The translations under genes and the position numbers were made by a program. The notes below the pieces were generated by a model. It saw only the letters and a list, made by a program, of their open reading frames with translations. It had not been told where the DNA came from and made no database searches. Of a DNA stretch of 6,272 nt, positions 1 through 6,178 are shown in pieces (positions within the stretch are counted from its first letter, which is position 1; each line of letters starts with the position of its first letter). This stretch comes from Bacteroidales bacterium GP1 (GTDB taxonomy: Bacteria > Bacteroidota > Bacteroidia > Bacteroidales > Muribaculaceae): NCBI GenBank assembly GCA_001701105.1, contig DAAI01000017.1:23529-29800 (forward strand), read 5' to 3'.

Positions 1-597
1 GCCGAACATCGGAATCCATCCCGCTGCCGGGCCGGGCATCCAGGAATCCGGCTGATTTCCTTCGGACACATGGGGGTTGAGCGTGAACACCATCCCCTTG
101 AGATCATCGATGGTAAGGGTGCCTATTTCATCATTGCTGATGGTATGCCCCTGCCAATCGGAAGTGAATTTTGCGTTATCGTTTTCCCAGTTGGCAAGAG
201 CCACTATCGCGAAGTGGGAAGATGTGTTGTATTGCTGCGGATCGAGCTTCGTGCGGAGAATATAGGAGCCTACGCTAATTTCCTCGAAGGAGGTGTTGGC
301 AGGCATTGATCCATTGTCGTAGACCACCTGCTTGAGTTTCCTGTTTTCATCGAAAATCAGGATCTTCAGGTTGGCCGGGTCGATATGGTTCTCCTCATTG
401 GAGCCGAGTTCATCCACGGCCCTTGAAGCCACATTCCCCGTTATCAGGCGGAAGCTCACCGAAATGTCGTCGGAATCCGTGCAGCTTTCCGAACCGGGCT
501 CATTGATGAGTCCGCATCCGGCCAGCATCGGCAGAAGCAACAGCATCGGCAGTGCCGCGATGGTCCGTATCGTATGTCGGTTTATCTTTCGTTTCAT
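1..597 (-). CDS. Fimbrillin-family lipoprotein, probable minor/tip subunit (C-terminus outside window)
   Basis: The minus-strand frame is open from an ATG at 597 to the window edge, giving 199 codons without a stop; the remainder lies beyond position 1. The protein starts MKRKINRHTIRTIAALPMLL and has a lipobox LAGC with Cys28. A candidate trimming site ASRAVDE (R59-A60) follows, then ENHIDPANLKILIFDENRKL (69-88), the usual N-terminal pattern of fimbrillin-like accessory and tip subunits. The last visible residues, GWIPMFG, match the Pro-Met-aromatic-Gly motif common in these proteins. It starts 30 bases after the anchor gene, with AAAGGA (602-607) upstream, so it is probably cotranscribed. 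Position just after the anchor corresponds to the accessory-subunit genes of known type V loci (Mfa3-5 or FimC-E type); which of these it equals cannot be told from the N-terminal part alone. Confidence 0.85.
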   Translation of the reverse strand, partial: MKRKINRHTIRTIAALPMLLLLPMLAGCGLINEPGSESCTDSDDISVSFRLITGNVASRAVDELGSNEENHIDPANLKILIFDENRKLKQVVYDNGSMPANTSFEEISVGSYILRTKLDPQQYNTSSHFAIVALANWENDNAKFTSDWQGHTISNDEIGTLTIDDLKGMVFTLNPHVSEGNQPDSWMPGPAAGWIPMFG

Positions 598-601
598 TAT
601 A

Positions 602-607
602 TCCTTT
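602..607 (-). promoter_or_regulatory. Ribosome binding site of the downstream fimbrillin-family gene
   Basis: The minus strand reads AAAGGA four bases before the ATG at 597. It is the clearest Shine-Dalgarno-like site in the window and supports that start over later Met codons at residues 18 and 24, which would destroy the signal peptide. Confidence 0.5.
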
Positions 608-627
608 ACCCTATTGGAATTACTCAA

Positions 628-1695
628 TCAGAGATCAGTGTCCTGAAGCACTACGCGCCATGACAGGATGTCGATAACAGCCTTATACCATGAACCATCG
701 TCGTGCATGAAGAATGTCATGTTATAGTCGTCCTGACGGTCGAGGTATTCATCATCCTCCATCTTGCGGTTGTATTCCCCTTTTACCATCATAAAATAAT
801 CGATGATCGGAATTTCAATCACCTTCTCGCCGTCGGAAGCGCGGGTCACTGTTAGGATCGGCCGCCGGCAGGTCTGGAGTCGTGAAGTAGTCATCTCGGC
901 CACAAGCGAATGTACGGAACTCTGCGTGGCGCGGGTGGGAAGGAGCGGAGAAATGCCGCTTGGATTATTGCCTTCTACTTCAGGGAGCACCGTCTGAGCC
1001 ACGCCCTCGCGCTTTGCCCAGGCGCGGTATTCGATAGACTCATCATCGAGCAGAGAATTGTCATGACCGAGGGAGCCGTTATTATCAGTGATCTTAAAAT
1101 TGAAATCACCTTCTTTTATCTCCTTTCCGCTGAGATGCACGAGCATGATGCGGATGGAGTTGGTGTCCTTAGTAAGCGGTATTGTCACGATGTGAGTGCC
1201 CCATGAGTCGGGAAGCTCCACATTCGACAGTTTGCCATGGAAAAGGGCATGAATGTCGGTATCGGAGAAAGCCGTCGCAGCGTCGCGCTTCCGGTTGAGG
1301 GATACTTTCAGATCCGAAGGCTGTGCGGGGATCGCCCCGCCGGCGAGTGTGAAGTCGGTGGCGCTCTCATGACGCTTGCGGCACCATGCCACCATATCAT
1401 AATTCCCGGGAGCCACCGGAAGATCCATCAGATAACCTTCCGCCGCGAGCTTGTCGCCCTCCTCGTGACCTTGCCATACAAGATGCCCATCCGTATCAAA
1501 CACATAGAGATCTACTTCGCCAACTTGCGTTGAGAAAGCATCCGCATAGAGCATATTCATGTCGAAGCGGAAACGCACCTTATAGTAAGGATTACAATCA
1601 GGCTCTTCTTCGGTCATCATGGAGCATGAGCAGAGCATCACCAGCGATGTTGCCGCGAGAAGGATGTGCTTGTAGATTATCTTTATCAGTTTCAT
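628..1695 (-). CDS. Mfa2/FimB-family fimbrial anchor lipoprotein
   Basis: The start at 1695 (MKLIKIIYKHILL) yields 355 residues with a proper lipoprotein signal ending in LCSC, lipid Cys24. A longer in-frame reading from 1743 adds 16 residues (MLNALCRLNIYDTDII) unlike a signal and was not used. The mature N-terminus carries the family pattern: C34, then YYKVRFRFDMNMLYADAF (37-54), a conserved V-x-VDLYVFDTDGHLV stretch (58-73), LFHG (151-154), a second beta domain with KITDNNG (201-207), and EYLDRQDDYNMTFF (316-329) near the end. This matches the PF08842-type Mfa2/FimB proteins, which stay lipidated in the outer membrane, end fibre growth and fix the fibre to the cell. Unlike the shaft and tip proteins it shows no Arg-Ala trimming site in its N-terminal region, fitting an anchor. 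The C-terminal ILSWRVVLQDTDL is strikingly like the tail of the shaft subunit. No Shine-Dalgarno is visible. Confidence 0.9.
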   Translation of the reverse strand: MKLIKIIYKHILLAATSLVMLCSCSMMTEEEPDCNPYYKVRFRFDMNMLYADAFSTQVGEVDLYVFDTDGHLVWQGHEEGDKLAAEGYLMDLPVAPGNYDMVAWCRKRHESATDFTLAGGAIPAQPSDLKVSLNRKRDAATAFSDTDIHALFHGKLSNVELPDSWGTHIVTIPLTKDTNSIRIMLVHLSGKEIKEGDFNFKITDNNGSLGHDNSLLDDESIEYRAWAKREGVAQTVLPEVEGNNPSGISPLLPTRATQSSVHSLVAEMTTSRLQTCRRPILTVTRASDGEKVIEIPIIDYFMMVKGEYNRKMEDDEYLDRQDDYNMTFFMHDDGSWYKAVIDILSWRVVLQDTDL

Positions 1696-1760
1696 GATTA
1701 TATCTGTATCATATATATTGAGGCGGCATAAAGCATTGAGCATAGCCGCTCTTTGTTTTC

Positions 1761-1822
1761 AAAATAATGGGCGGGAGCGCGTCGGGAGACTCCGTCTGGA
1801 GAGGCTTCGCACCCTCCCGCCC
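1761..1822 (-). terminator. Terminator-like stem-loop between shaft and anchor genes
   Basis: On the minus strand GGGCGGGAG (1822-1814) pairs perfectly with CTCCCGCCC (1777-1769) and is followed at once by ATTATTTT (1768-1761). After a GG bulge the stem can go on with TGCG/CGCG, and the loop holds a further small hairpin, CTCC-AGAC-GGAG (1801-1790). A very GC-rich stem followed by a U-rich tail is the form of an intrinsic terminator. It lies 141 bases after the shaft stop codon and 66 bases before the anchor start, so it would act as an end for shaft mRNA with partial read-through into anchor and tip genes. The U tail has two A residues, so termination may be incomplete. Confidence 0.6.
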
Positions 1823-1829
1823 GATGGGG

Positions 1830-1849
1830 GGCCGGACTATTAGCCGGCC
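1830..1849 (-). repeat. GC-rich hairpin upstream of the terminator
   Basis: GGCCGG (1830-1835) and CCGGCC (1844-1849) form a perfect 6-bp inverted repeat around the 8-base loop ACTATTAG. No U-run follows on the minus strand, so alone it is not a terminator. It may protect the 3' end of shaft mRNA or act with the next hairpin. Confidence 0.5.
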
Positions 1850-1870
1850 GGATTTTCCTGCCTTATTTTT

Positions 1871-1937
1871 CGACCTGCAGAAGTCGTTGTAATCCCGAAG
1901 GATCGGTGTTCATTTTTTTATGCGGACCGTAATCCGC
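1871..1937. repeat. Three short hairpins just after the shaft stop codon
   Basis: Three small stems lie side by side. GCGGA/TCCGC (1922-1926 and 1933-1937) has a 6-base loop. 1892-1903 on the minus strand is ATCC-TTCG-GGAT, a 4-bp stem with a stable UUCG tetraloop closed by C-G. 1871-1886 has CGAC/GTCG, extendable to six pairs with one wobble. On the minus strand A-tracts rather than T-tracts follow, so these are not terminators for the fimbrial transcript. They could be mRNA-stabilising or structural elements; each alone is short enough to be chance. Confidence 0.35.
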
Positions 1938-1962
1938 CGTTCAAGATTCCCACTTGGGTAGA

Positions 1963-3969
1963 TTAGAGGTCAACAGACTGCTTTACAAGACGCCACTGCA
2001 AGATGCGCAGCTTGGTATTGATGTAGTACTGGTCGTTCACCGTCGGAGGCACAATAGGCTGGTCGATGTCGCCGATACCGGTGCCGAGGCCCTTGATGCT
2101 GTTGACGGTAAGGTCGTAGACATGGTTGCGGACTACACCATAGTCGCCGAGTATTACCTTGGAGGCATCAAATGAATTGTCGGTGCTTCCCACTCCCCAA
2201 ATGTGCTTCAACGGCACGTTGAAATATGCTTTACCGGTCTGGAACTTCTCAAGCACGCCATAAGTGGAGTAGAGCCTTGTGTTGAGGGATGCGATATCCG
2301 CATCAGTAATGTTCTTATATCCGCCATTGCCATCGTCAATAGTAGCGTCGTAAACATAGATTTTCGTGTTGTAAACACCACCGTTCTTCTTGAGCTGCAT
2401 CGTGCGCCATTGCTCGGAGAGCTTCTTGCCGGCAAGGTCTTTGCTTGGATAGATAAGTTCGAAGTCGTTATATGAAACTCCATATCTATTATCCTTAAGG
2501 TGTGCTGCGCGTAAGGGTTCATATGATCCCTCGACGGGGTTGCCATCTTTATCGATGGTCTGCACGTAGAGAGTGCTTCCGCCACGCTCCAGGAAGAAGT
2601 CTTTGGCCTCATTGTCACTTACCATTATATATTTCTTCTTGTCGGCCTCGTGGCGCACATAGAAGGCCTGGGTTTTATCGGTGGTATTGCTGCCATCGAA
2701 CACGACGTTGCCGGCTTTATTCTTGATAGTATAGTAGCCGATAAGCACTACCGAACTCATCGAAGCCATAGCGTCGCCCTCCTCAAGGGTCTGACGGCTC
2801 ATGGTGTTTTCAAGCACATATTCGTGAGTCTTCACTCCGCTGTTGAATTTCACATAGTTAGTGCTCTTTCCTGCGTTTTGCTCTGCCATGACATTAGCGT
2901 AAGAACGATAGAGCAGAGGATAGACGTTTCCTGTAGGATTGATATCGCCATATTGAGCGTCATAGCTTACATCAGGATAAAGGTCATCATCAGAGGTGAA
3001 ATAAGTCGGGTCAATAGCCCAATATGAGCGTAGATTTGCACCATCGTTCACTTCATCATATCTCTTATCGCCGGGACGAACGGTGTTGTTCACTTTGAAA
3101 GCCTCCTTGAGATCGGAGAGTTTCATACCGTAGTCGACATCAGTATAGTTTCCTGTGAGGAAGTTAATACGATTCGAACGATAGTTCTTTAGGAGGAACG
3201 ATCTCTTTTCGGTGGCGTTCACGAACCAAGCCTGCGGAGTGAAGTGAAGGGTATACTCCTGGTCGGCATCAGTGCTTGAGCCCCCGGTATAATCTTCCTG
3301 GGAGATGTTGGCAAGGTCGCTTGAGAAACGCACTTTTGCCTCAACGCGTTCCACAGTGATTTCAATGGCTGCTGTCGTAGCGTTCTGAGCTTCCTCCATA
3401 GTCTCGAAGAACTGATTCTGAAAGTCAACTTCAGTGGCATAACGTATATATCCGGTCTCGTTGCTAAAATAAGCGGAATTGTTCATGGTGCGGTATCCGT
3501 TAAAGGAGATGGTGGAACGAGAACGAGTTATGCCCATGGCATCCTCGAGTTTATCGGTAGCGAGGTCTTGATGCTGGGATGTCGGGTTGACGTAAGCCAC
3601 AACATATTTCGGATAATTGATGTGTTCGGGGAGGGTTACGGGAGCCACGACGGTGAGCACGCGCTCTACGGTGTTGGTGCTACCGGGCACCTGGATGGCG
3701 TTATCCTCGTTGACAGTCACCAGCGTGCGGCCCACATAGTTGCGCCCTGCATCGAAGAAGGTAAGTAGGATCTCCTTGATCATGCTTTCATCGGCGGAGC
3801 CGTTTTCATATTCGGCCGCACGCGTATCCCCTGCATTGATTAGAGACACTCGGACATAGGTGGTCGTCTCGTTCTCGAGCACGCCGCCTTCTTCGCCGGG
3901 AAGGTCGTTGTTACAGGCGGTCATCAGTCCTGCAAGCACGCATCCATATAAAAGATATTTTAACTTCAT
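1963..3969 (-). CDS. Mfa1-like major fimbrial subunit (fimbrillin), lipoprotein precursor
   Basis: This 668-residue protein is the probable shaft subunit of a type V fimbria. It starts with a lipoprotein signal (MKLKYLLYGCVLAGLMTAC, lipid Cys19). The N-terminal fimbrillin domain has the candidate protease site R50-A51 (GDTRAAEYENG), close to the Arg49-Ala50 site known for P. gingivalis Mfa1, and the family motif VERVEAKVRF at 207-216. Further Mfa1 hallmarks are YWAIDPTY (316-323), YVLENTMS (384-391), GKAYFNVPLKHIW (579-591) and GDYGVVRNHVYDLTVNSIKG (608-627). A Pro-containing linker (638-643) leads to a C-terminal strand, LRILQWRLVKQSVDL, expected to take part in donor-strand polymerisation. 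Length is somewhat above P. gingivalis Mfa1, which is about 560 residues. No Shine-Dalgarno site precedes the start, only an A-rich leader, as is common for highly expressed Bacteroidota genes. It lies 42 bases after the DUF3868 gene, and a terminator-like hairpin follows it. Confidence 0.93.
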   Translation of the reverse strand: MKLKYLLYGCVLAGLMTACNNDLPGEEGGVLENETTTYVRVSLINAGDTRAAEYENGSADESMIKEILLTFFDAGRNYVGRTLVTVNEDNAIQVPGSTNTVERVLTVVAPVTLPEHINYPKYVVAYVNPTSQHQDLATDKLEDAMGITRSRSTISFNGYRTMNNSAYFSNETGYIRYATEVDFQNQFFETMEEAQNATTAAIEITVERVEAKVRFSSDLANISQEDYTGGSSTDADQEYTLHFTPQAWFVNATEKRSFLLKNYRSNRINFLTGNYTDVDYGMKLSDLKEAFKVNNTVRPGDKRYDEVNDGANLRSYWAIDPTYFTSDDDLYPDVSYDAQYGDINPTGNVYPLLYRSYANVMAEQNAGKSTNYVKFNSGVKTHEYVLENTMSRQTLEEGDAMASMSSVVLIGYYTIKNKAGNVVFDGSNTTDKTQAFYVRHEADKKKYIMVSDNEAKDFFLERGGSTLYVQTIDKDGNPVEGSYEPLRAAHLKDNRYGVSYNDFELIYPSKDLAGKKLSEQWRTMQLKKNGGVYNTKIYVYDATIDDGNGGYKNITDADIASLNTRLYSTYGVLEKFQTGKAYFNVPLKHIWGVGSTDNSFDASKVILGDYGVVRNHVYDLTVNSIKGLGTGIGDIDQPIVPPTVNDQYYINTKLRILQWRLVKQSVDL

Positions 3970-3984
3970 TTGATTAAATGTTAG

Positions 3985-4007
3985 ATTATGTTTTATTATG
4001 TTTTATT
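3985..4007. repeat. Tandem 10-base repeat in the leader of the shaft gene
   Basis: ATTATGTTTT occurs twice head to tail (3985-3994 and 3995-4004), followed by a partial third copy ATT. On the minus strand this gives an A-rich leader of the AAAACATAAT type, ending 15 bases before the shaft start. A-rich leaders favour translation in Bacteroidota, so it may raise shaft output; no Shine-Dalgarno is present. Confidence 0.5.
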
Positions 4008-4011
4008 TCAC

Positions 4012-5502
4012 TCATTCATCGCCTAACATAAGGCTGTTTTTCTGGGCTTCGGGGAGCTCACGAATGCTGTCGAACATCTTGAGGGCATCCTCGAAGTCTC
4101 CCTTATAGGTAAGGAGGACTGCTCTGGCATTCACAGCCTCCGGGCTATTGCCCGCTTTGGGAAGCAGCGTCTCGGCGCGTTGGTAATCTTTCTGACGTAT
4201 GGCCGTAACGGCAGCATTGAGATTTGCTTCCTCACTGTCGGGATAGTATCGCAGAGCCGTATCTATCACCTTGTTAAATTGTTCGGAGCCTTCCGGATAG
4301 AGGCGCGCAACACGCATCATCTGGTTGAGCGACATCTTTTCCGGGTTCGTGGTTATGATTTCGGCAAGTTTCTCATCGCTCATAGGCTTCAGGCGCGTGC
4401 CGATGCGGAATTTCGTGGCGCGCAGATGCGGAAACCATTCAGGGAGAATCTTTTTAAGATAAAGATCTTTGAATTTCGGATTTGTCTTCAGCTCCTTTTC
4501 CTTGGCATCGTAATCATCCGGAGAGAAAGCCGGACGGTCGATGAGGGCGAGGAGATCGGCACGCTGCTGGGGAGTAATCTCAGATGATTTCACCACCTGC
4601 TCGCGGAACTCCGCCCAGTTCTCCGGCACGGCGTCGAATTTCGCCACATCCTGCGACAGACTGTATTTCTTGCCCACATAATTGCCGATATAGTTGGCGA
4701 GGGCGCGTGAACGTCCCGTTGCAAGTTCCCTGTTGTGCTCATAGGGAGATTCGGGAGATGCATAGCCGATGATCTCAATTCCTGAAATCTCTACATTCGG
4801 ATCGGTCAGCGCATATTCTATTGAATCATAAATCACTTTCAGCTGGGCTCGATTGTCGATCCTCTGGCCGCTGCGGCAGCGGTAGATGCTGTCGTGCAGC
4901 TCCGTGCGGTCAACTTCAAACTGCACCCTTGCCACTCCCTCATGGAGCGTTACCGGCAGTTCGGTCACCTTAGGGGTGATATAGGCTACTCTCATGCCTC
5001 CGACGGGATTCATCGTGGTATCCACGGGTATTCCAGCACCTCTGCCTGCAAATACTCCACACCCGCAGGTGTCATATTGGAACTGAATTGAAATCTTGCC
5101 GTTTCTCATCCATGATTCCATCGGGACGGAGCCGGTGTAATCGATTGTCTGCGCATGGCCGTTTTCACGTCTCACTTCCTTAATGATGTCATAATTGGCC
5201 CGGTACTTTTTAAGGTCGCGCATCGTGCCGCGTTCATAAGCATAATGCATTCCGCGTCCCGTGACAAGCACCGTGGGAAACACAGCCTTGTTGCCGTCCT
5301 CACCGCTAAGCACCGGAGTCATAAAAAGCTGCTGCGAAGATTTGAGCTTCAATGAATCAAGCACTATGTCGGCACTGATGCGCATCTTCCCGCCTCCGCG
5401 GCTGAAGGAGATGTTTTCCGTACTTACATTGCCCGTGACATAGGCCCCGGCGGTGAAAGCCGCAAAGATAATTGCCAGTATTGTATATATCGTGCGTTTC
5501 AT
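4012..5502 (-). CDS. DUF3868 domain protein with OmpA-like segment and C-terminal TPR-like repeats
   Basis: I chose the start at 5502 (MKRTIYTILAII), giving 496 residues. It begins with a typical signal peptide (hydrophobic residues 5-20), whereas the longer reading from 5595 adds 31 non-signal residues and overlaps the upstream gene. A purine-rich AAGAAGAAACG precedes the chosen start. Residues about 22-175 form the beta-rich DUF3868-type region with a Cys-Gly-Cys-Gly motif (C146, C148). Residues about 185-272 resemble an OmpA C-terminal domain: the segment GYASPESPYEHN at 246-257 followed by L260 and R264 aligns with the peptidoglycan-binding motif, but Ser249 stands where OmpA has the key Asp. 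Residues about 375-485 are helical, with TPR-like pairs (ANLNAAVTAIRQKDYQRAETLL; AVLLTYKGDFEDALKMF). No barrel or membrane segment follows the signal, so a periplasmic or outer-membrane-associated protein is likely. Position between DUF3575 and the shaft gene suggests a fimbrial accessory or scaffold; the exact job is not established. Confidence 0.87.
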   Translation of the reverse strand: MKRTIYTILAIIFAAFTAGAYVTGNVSTENISFSRGGGKMRISADIVLDSLKLKSSQQLFMTPVLSGEDGNKAVFPTVLVTGRGMHYAYERGTMRDLKKYRANYDIIKEVRRENGHAQTIDYTGSVPMESWMRNGKISIQFQYDTCGCGVFAGRGAGIPVDTTMNPVGGMRVAYITPKVTELPVTLHEGVARVQFEVDRTELHDSIYRCRSGQRIDNRAQLKVIYDSIEYALTDPNVEISGIEIIGYASPESPYEHNRELATGRSRALANYIGNYVGKKYSLSQDVAKFDAVPENWAEFREQVVKSSEITPQQRADLLALIDRPAFSPDDYDAKEKELKTNPKFKDLYLKKILPEWFPHLRATKFRIGTRLKPMSDEKLAEIITTNPEKMSLNQMMRVARLYPEGSEQFNKVIDTALRYYPDSEEANLNAAVTAIRQKDYQRAETLLPKAGNSPEAVNARAVLLTYKGDFEDALKMFDSIRELPEAQKNSLMLGDE

Positions 5503-5513
5503 ATCGTTTCTTC

Positions 5514-6131
5514 TTAAAATAGATATATGAACGAAAGCCCCAGCTTGGTGATTCCTACATAGTTGGTATGTCCCTCGCCAATCTTGCCGCCACATTCCGT
5601 GCAGTTAAATTTCTTGTAATGCACATAATTGTAGCCTGCTCCTATTTCGGCCTCAAAGTTCCAATGCTTCGAGAGCACCCATTGGTATCCATAAGTAATA
5701 CCGCCTCCCACAAACCAGCCTTCATAACGATGGTCGCGGACGCCACTGGTGAGATTATCCCCGCCGAAGAAAGCCCCCGGGATGGGAAGATTAACGTTCG
5801 CGGCATTAAACTGTCCGCCCATGGCATGGATTCCGAAGAAATGGCCGTCGAATTTTGTACAGGGCCACCAACGGTACTCCGGCATCACTACCCAGTGCTT
5901 GGCCTTGCGCTTACCTTTGTCGCTGTTGAATGTCCACGGGTTAAGTCCGTAAACCACGTTAAACGTGCTCCGCGGGCCGATCCCTAACTCCAGCCCCAGG
6001 TTAGGGGTGGTGGTAGCGTCGTAAAGAAGGTTGGTCTTCAACGCAATCTCCTGCGCACTGCCGGGTGTTGCTCCAAGGAGCGCCAGCAGAGAGAATATGA
6101 AGATTGCGGCAATTTGTCTATAACGCTTCAT
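5514..6131 (-). CDS. DUF3575 outer-membrane beta-barrel protein, first gene of the fimbrial cluster
   Basis: The 205-residue product starts with a clear signal peptide: basic MKRYRQ, a hydrophobic core at residues 7-20 and a likely cleavage near residues 26-28 (GSAQE). The rest reads as alternating amphipathic strands rich in Gly, Tyr and Trp and ends in a strand with terminal Phe (FIYLF), the usual ending of an outer-membrane beta-barrel. Family features I recognise as DUF3575 are the KTNLLYDATTTPNLGLELG stretch at 32-50, YRWWPC at 86-91 with the following GHFFG, and a Cys-x-x-Cys pair (C177, C180) just before the last strand, probably in a loop. DUF3575 genes often sit beside Mfa1/FimA fimbrial genes in Bacteroidales, and here only 11 bases separate it from the next gene. 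Its function is unknown; an accessory role in fimbrial export or assembly is inference. An A/G-rich AAAGGA lies about 12 bases before the start. Confidence 0.9.
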   Translation of the reverse strand: MKRYRQIAAIFIFSLLALLGATPGSAQEIALKTNLLYDATTTPNLGLELGIGPRSTFNVVYGLNPWTFNSDKGKRKAKHWVVMPEYRWWPCTKFDGHFFGIHAMGGQFNAANVNLPIPGAFFGGDNLTSGVRDHRYEGWFVGGGITYGYQWVLSKHWNFEAEIGAGYNYVHYKKFNCTECGGKIGEGHTNYVGITKLGLSFIYLF

Positions 6132-6178
6132 ATAATAAAGTATCCTTTTGCGATGGGTTATCTATTGGGTTTATTATA
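6131..6178 (-). promoter_or_regulatory. Inverted repeat in the leader overlapping the first start codon
   Basis: TATAATAAA (6131-6139) and TTTATTATA (6170-6178) are perfect 9-bp inverted repeats 30 bases apart. The inner arm reaches the first base of the DUF3575 ATG, and the AAAGGA ribosome-site candidate lies in the loop. If the transcript starts upstream of 6178 the mRNA could fold over the start codon; all pairs are A-U, so the fold would be weak and temperature-sensitive at best. The outer arm also reads TATAAT on the minus strand, so it may instead be part of a promoter. Confidence 0.3.

Larger units (their letters stand above)
1696..1962. other. 267-base structured spacer between shaft and anchor genes
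   Basis: This is by far the longest gap inside the cluster; the others are 11, 30 and 42 bases. It contains no credible coding frame. It holds five or more hairpins, one terminator-like, and close to the anchor start an imperfect inverted repeat, GAGGCGGC (1720-1727) with GCCGCTC (1745-1751, one bulge). No convincing Bacteroidota promoter (TTTG with TAnnTTTG) was found for the anchor gene: TTATTTTG at the terminator tail differs by one fixed base but has no matching -33 element at the right distance. The anchor start is preceded by an A/T-rich stretch without Shine-Dalgarno. Confidence 0.6.

Noticed and set aside
332..646. Plus-strand open frame opposite the start of the tip-like gene
   Set aside because: The minus-strand frame has a lipobox, fimbrillin motifs and a ribosome site; the plus frame is low-complexity and Ser-rich, as expected for a shadow.
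1237..1533. Plus-strand open frames opposite the anchor gene (also near 910-1206 and 1386-1697)
   Set aside because: They are antisense to a well-supported gene, have no recognisable domain and read as frame shadows.
1696..1743. Longer start for the anchor gene at 1743
   Set aside because: It adds 16 residues before a complete lipoprotein signal and lies within the stem-loop region; the ATG at 1695 gives the normal lipoprotein N-terminus.
1760..1768. TTATTTTG as a -7 promoter box for the anchor gene
   Set aside because: One fixed base is wrong and no TTTG or TTG element lies about 20 bases upstream; the sequence is better explained as the terminator tail.
2208..2618. 136-residue minus-strand open frame inside the shaft gene
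   Set aside because: Alternative frame of a gene with strong family motifs on both sides; the product has no recognisable feature.
4180..4587. 135-residue plus-strand open frame opposite the DUF3868 gene
   Set aside because: Antisense to a clear coding gene, with no signal, motif or ribosome site.
5503..5595. Longer start for the DUF3868 gene at 5595
   Set aside because: The extra 31 residues overlap the upstream DUF3575 gene and hide a good signal peptide; the ATG at 5502 has a purine-rich site before it.
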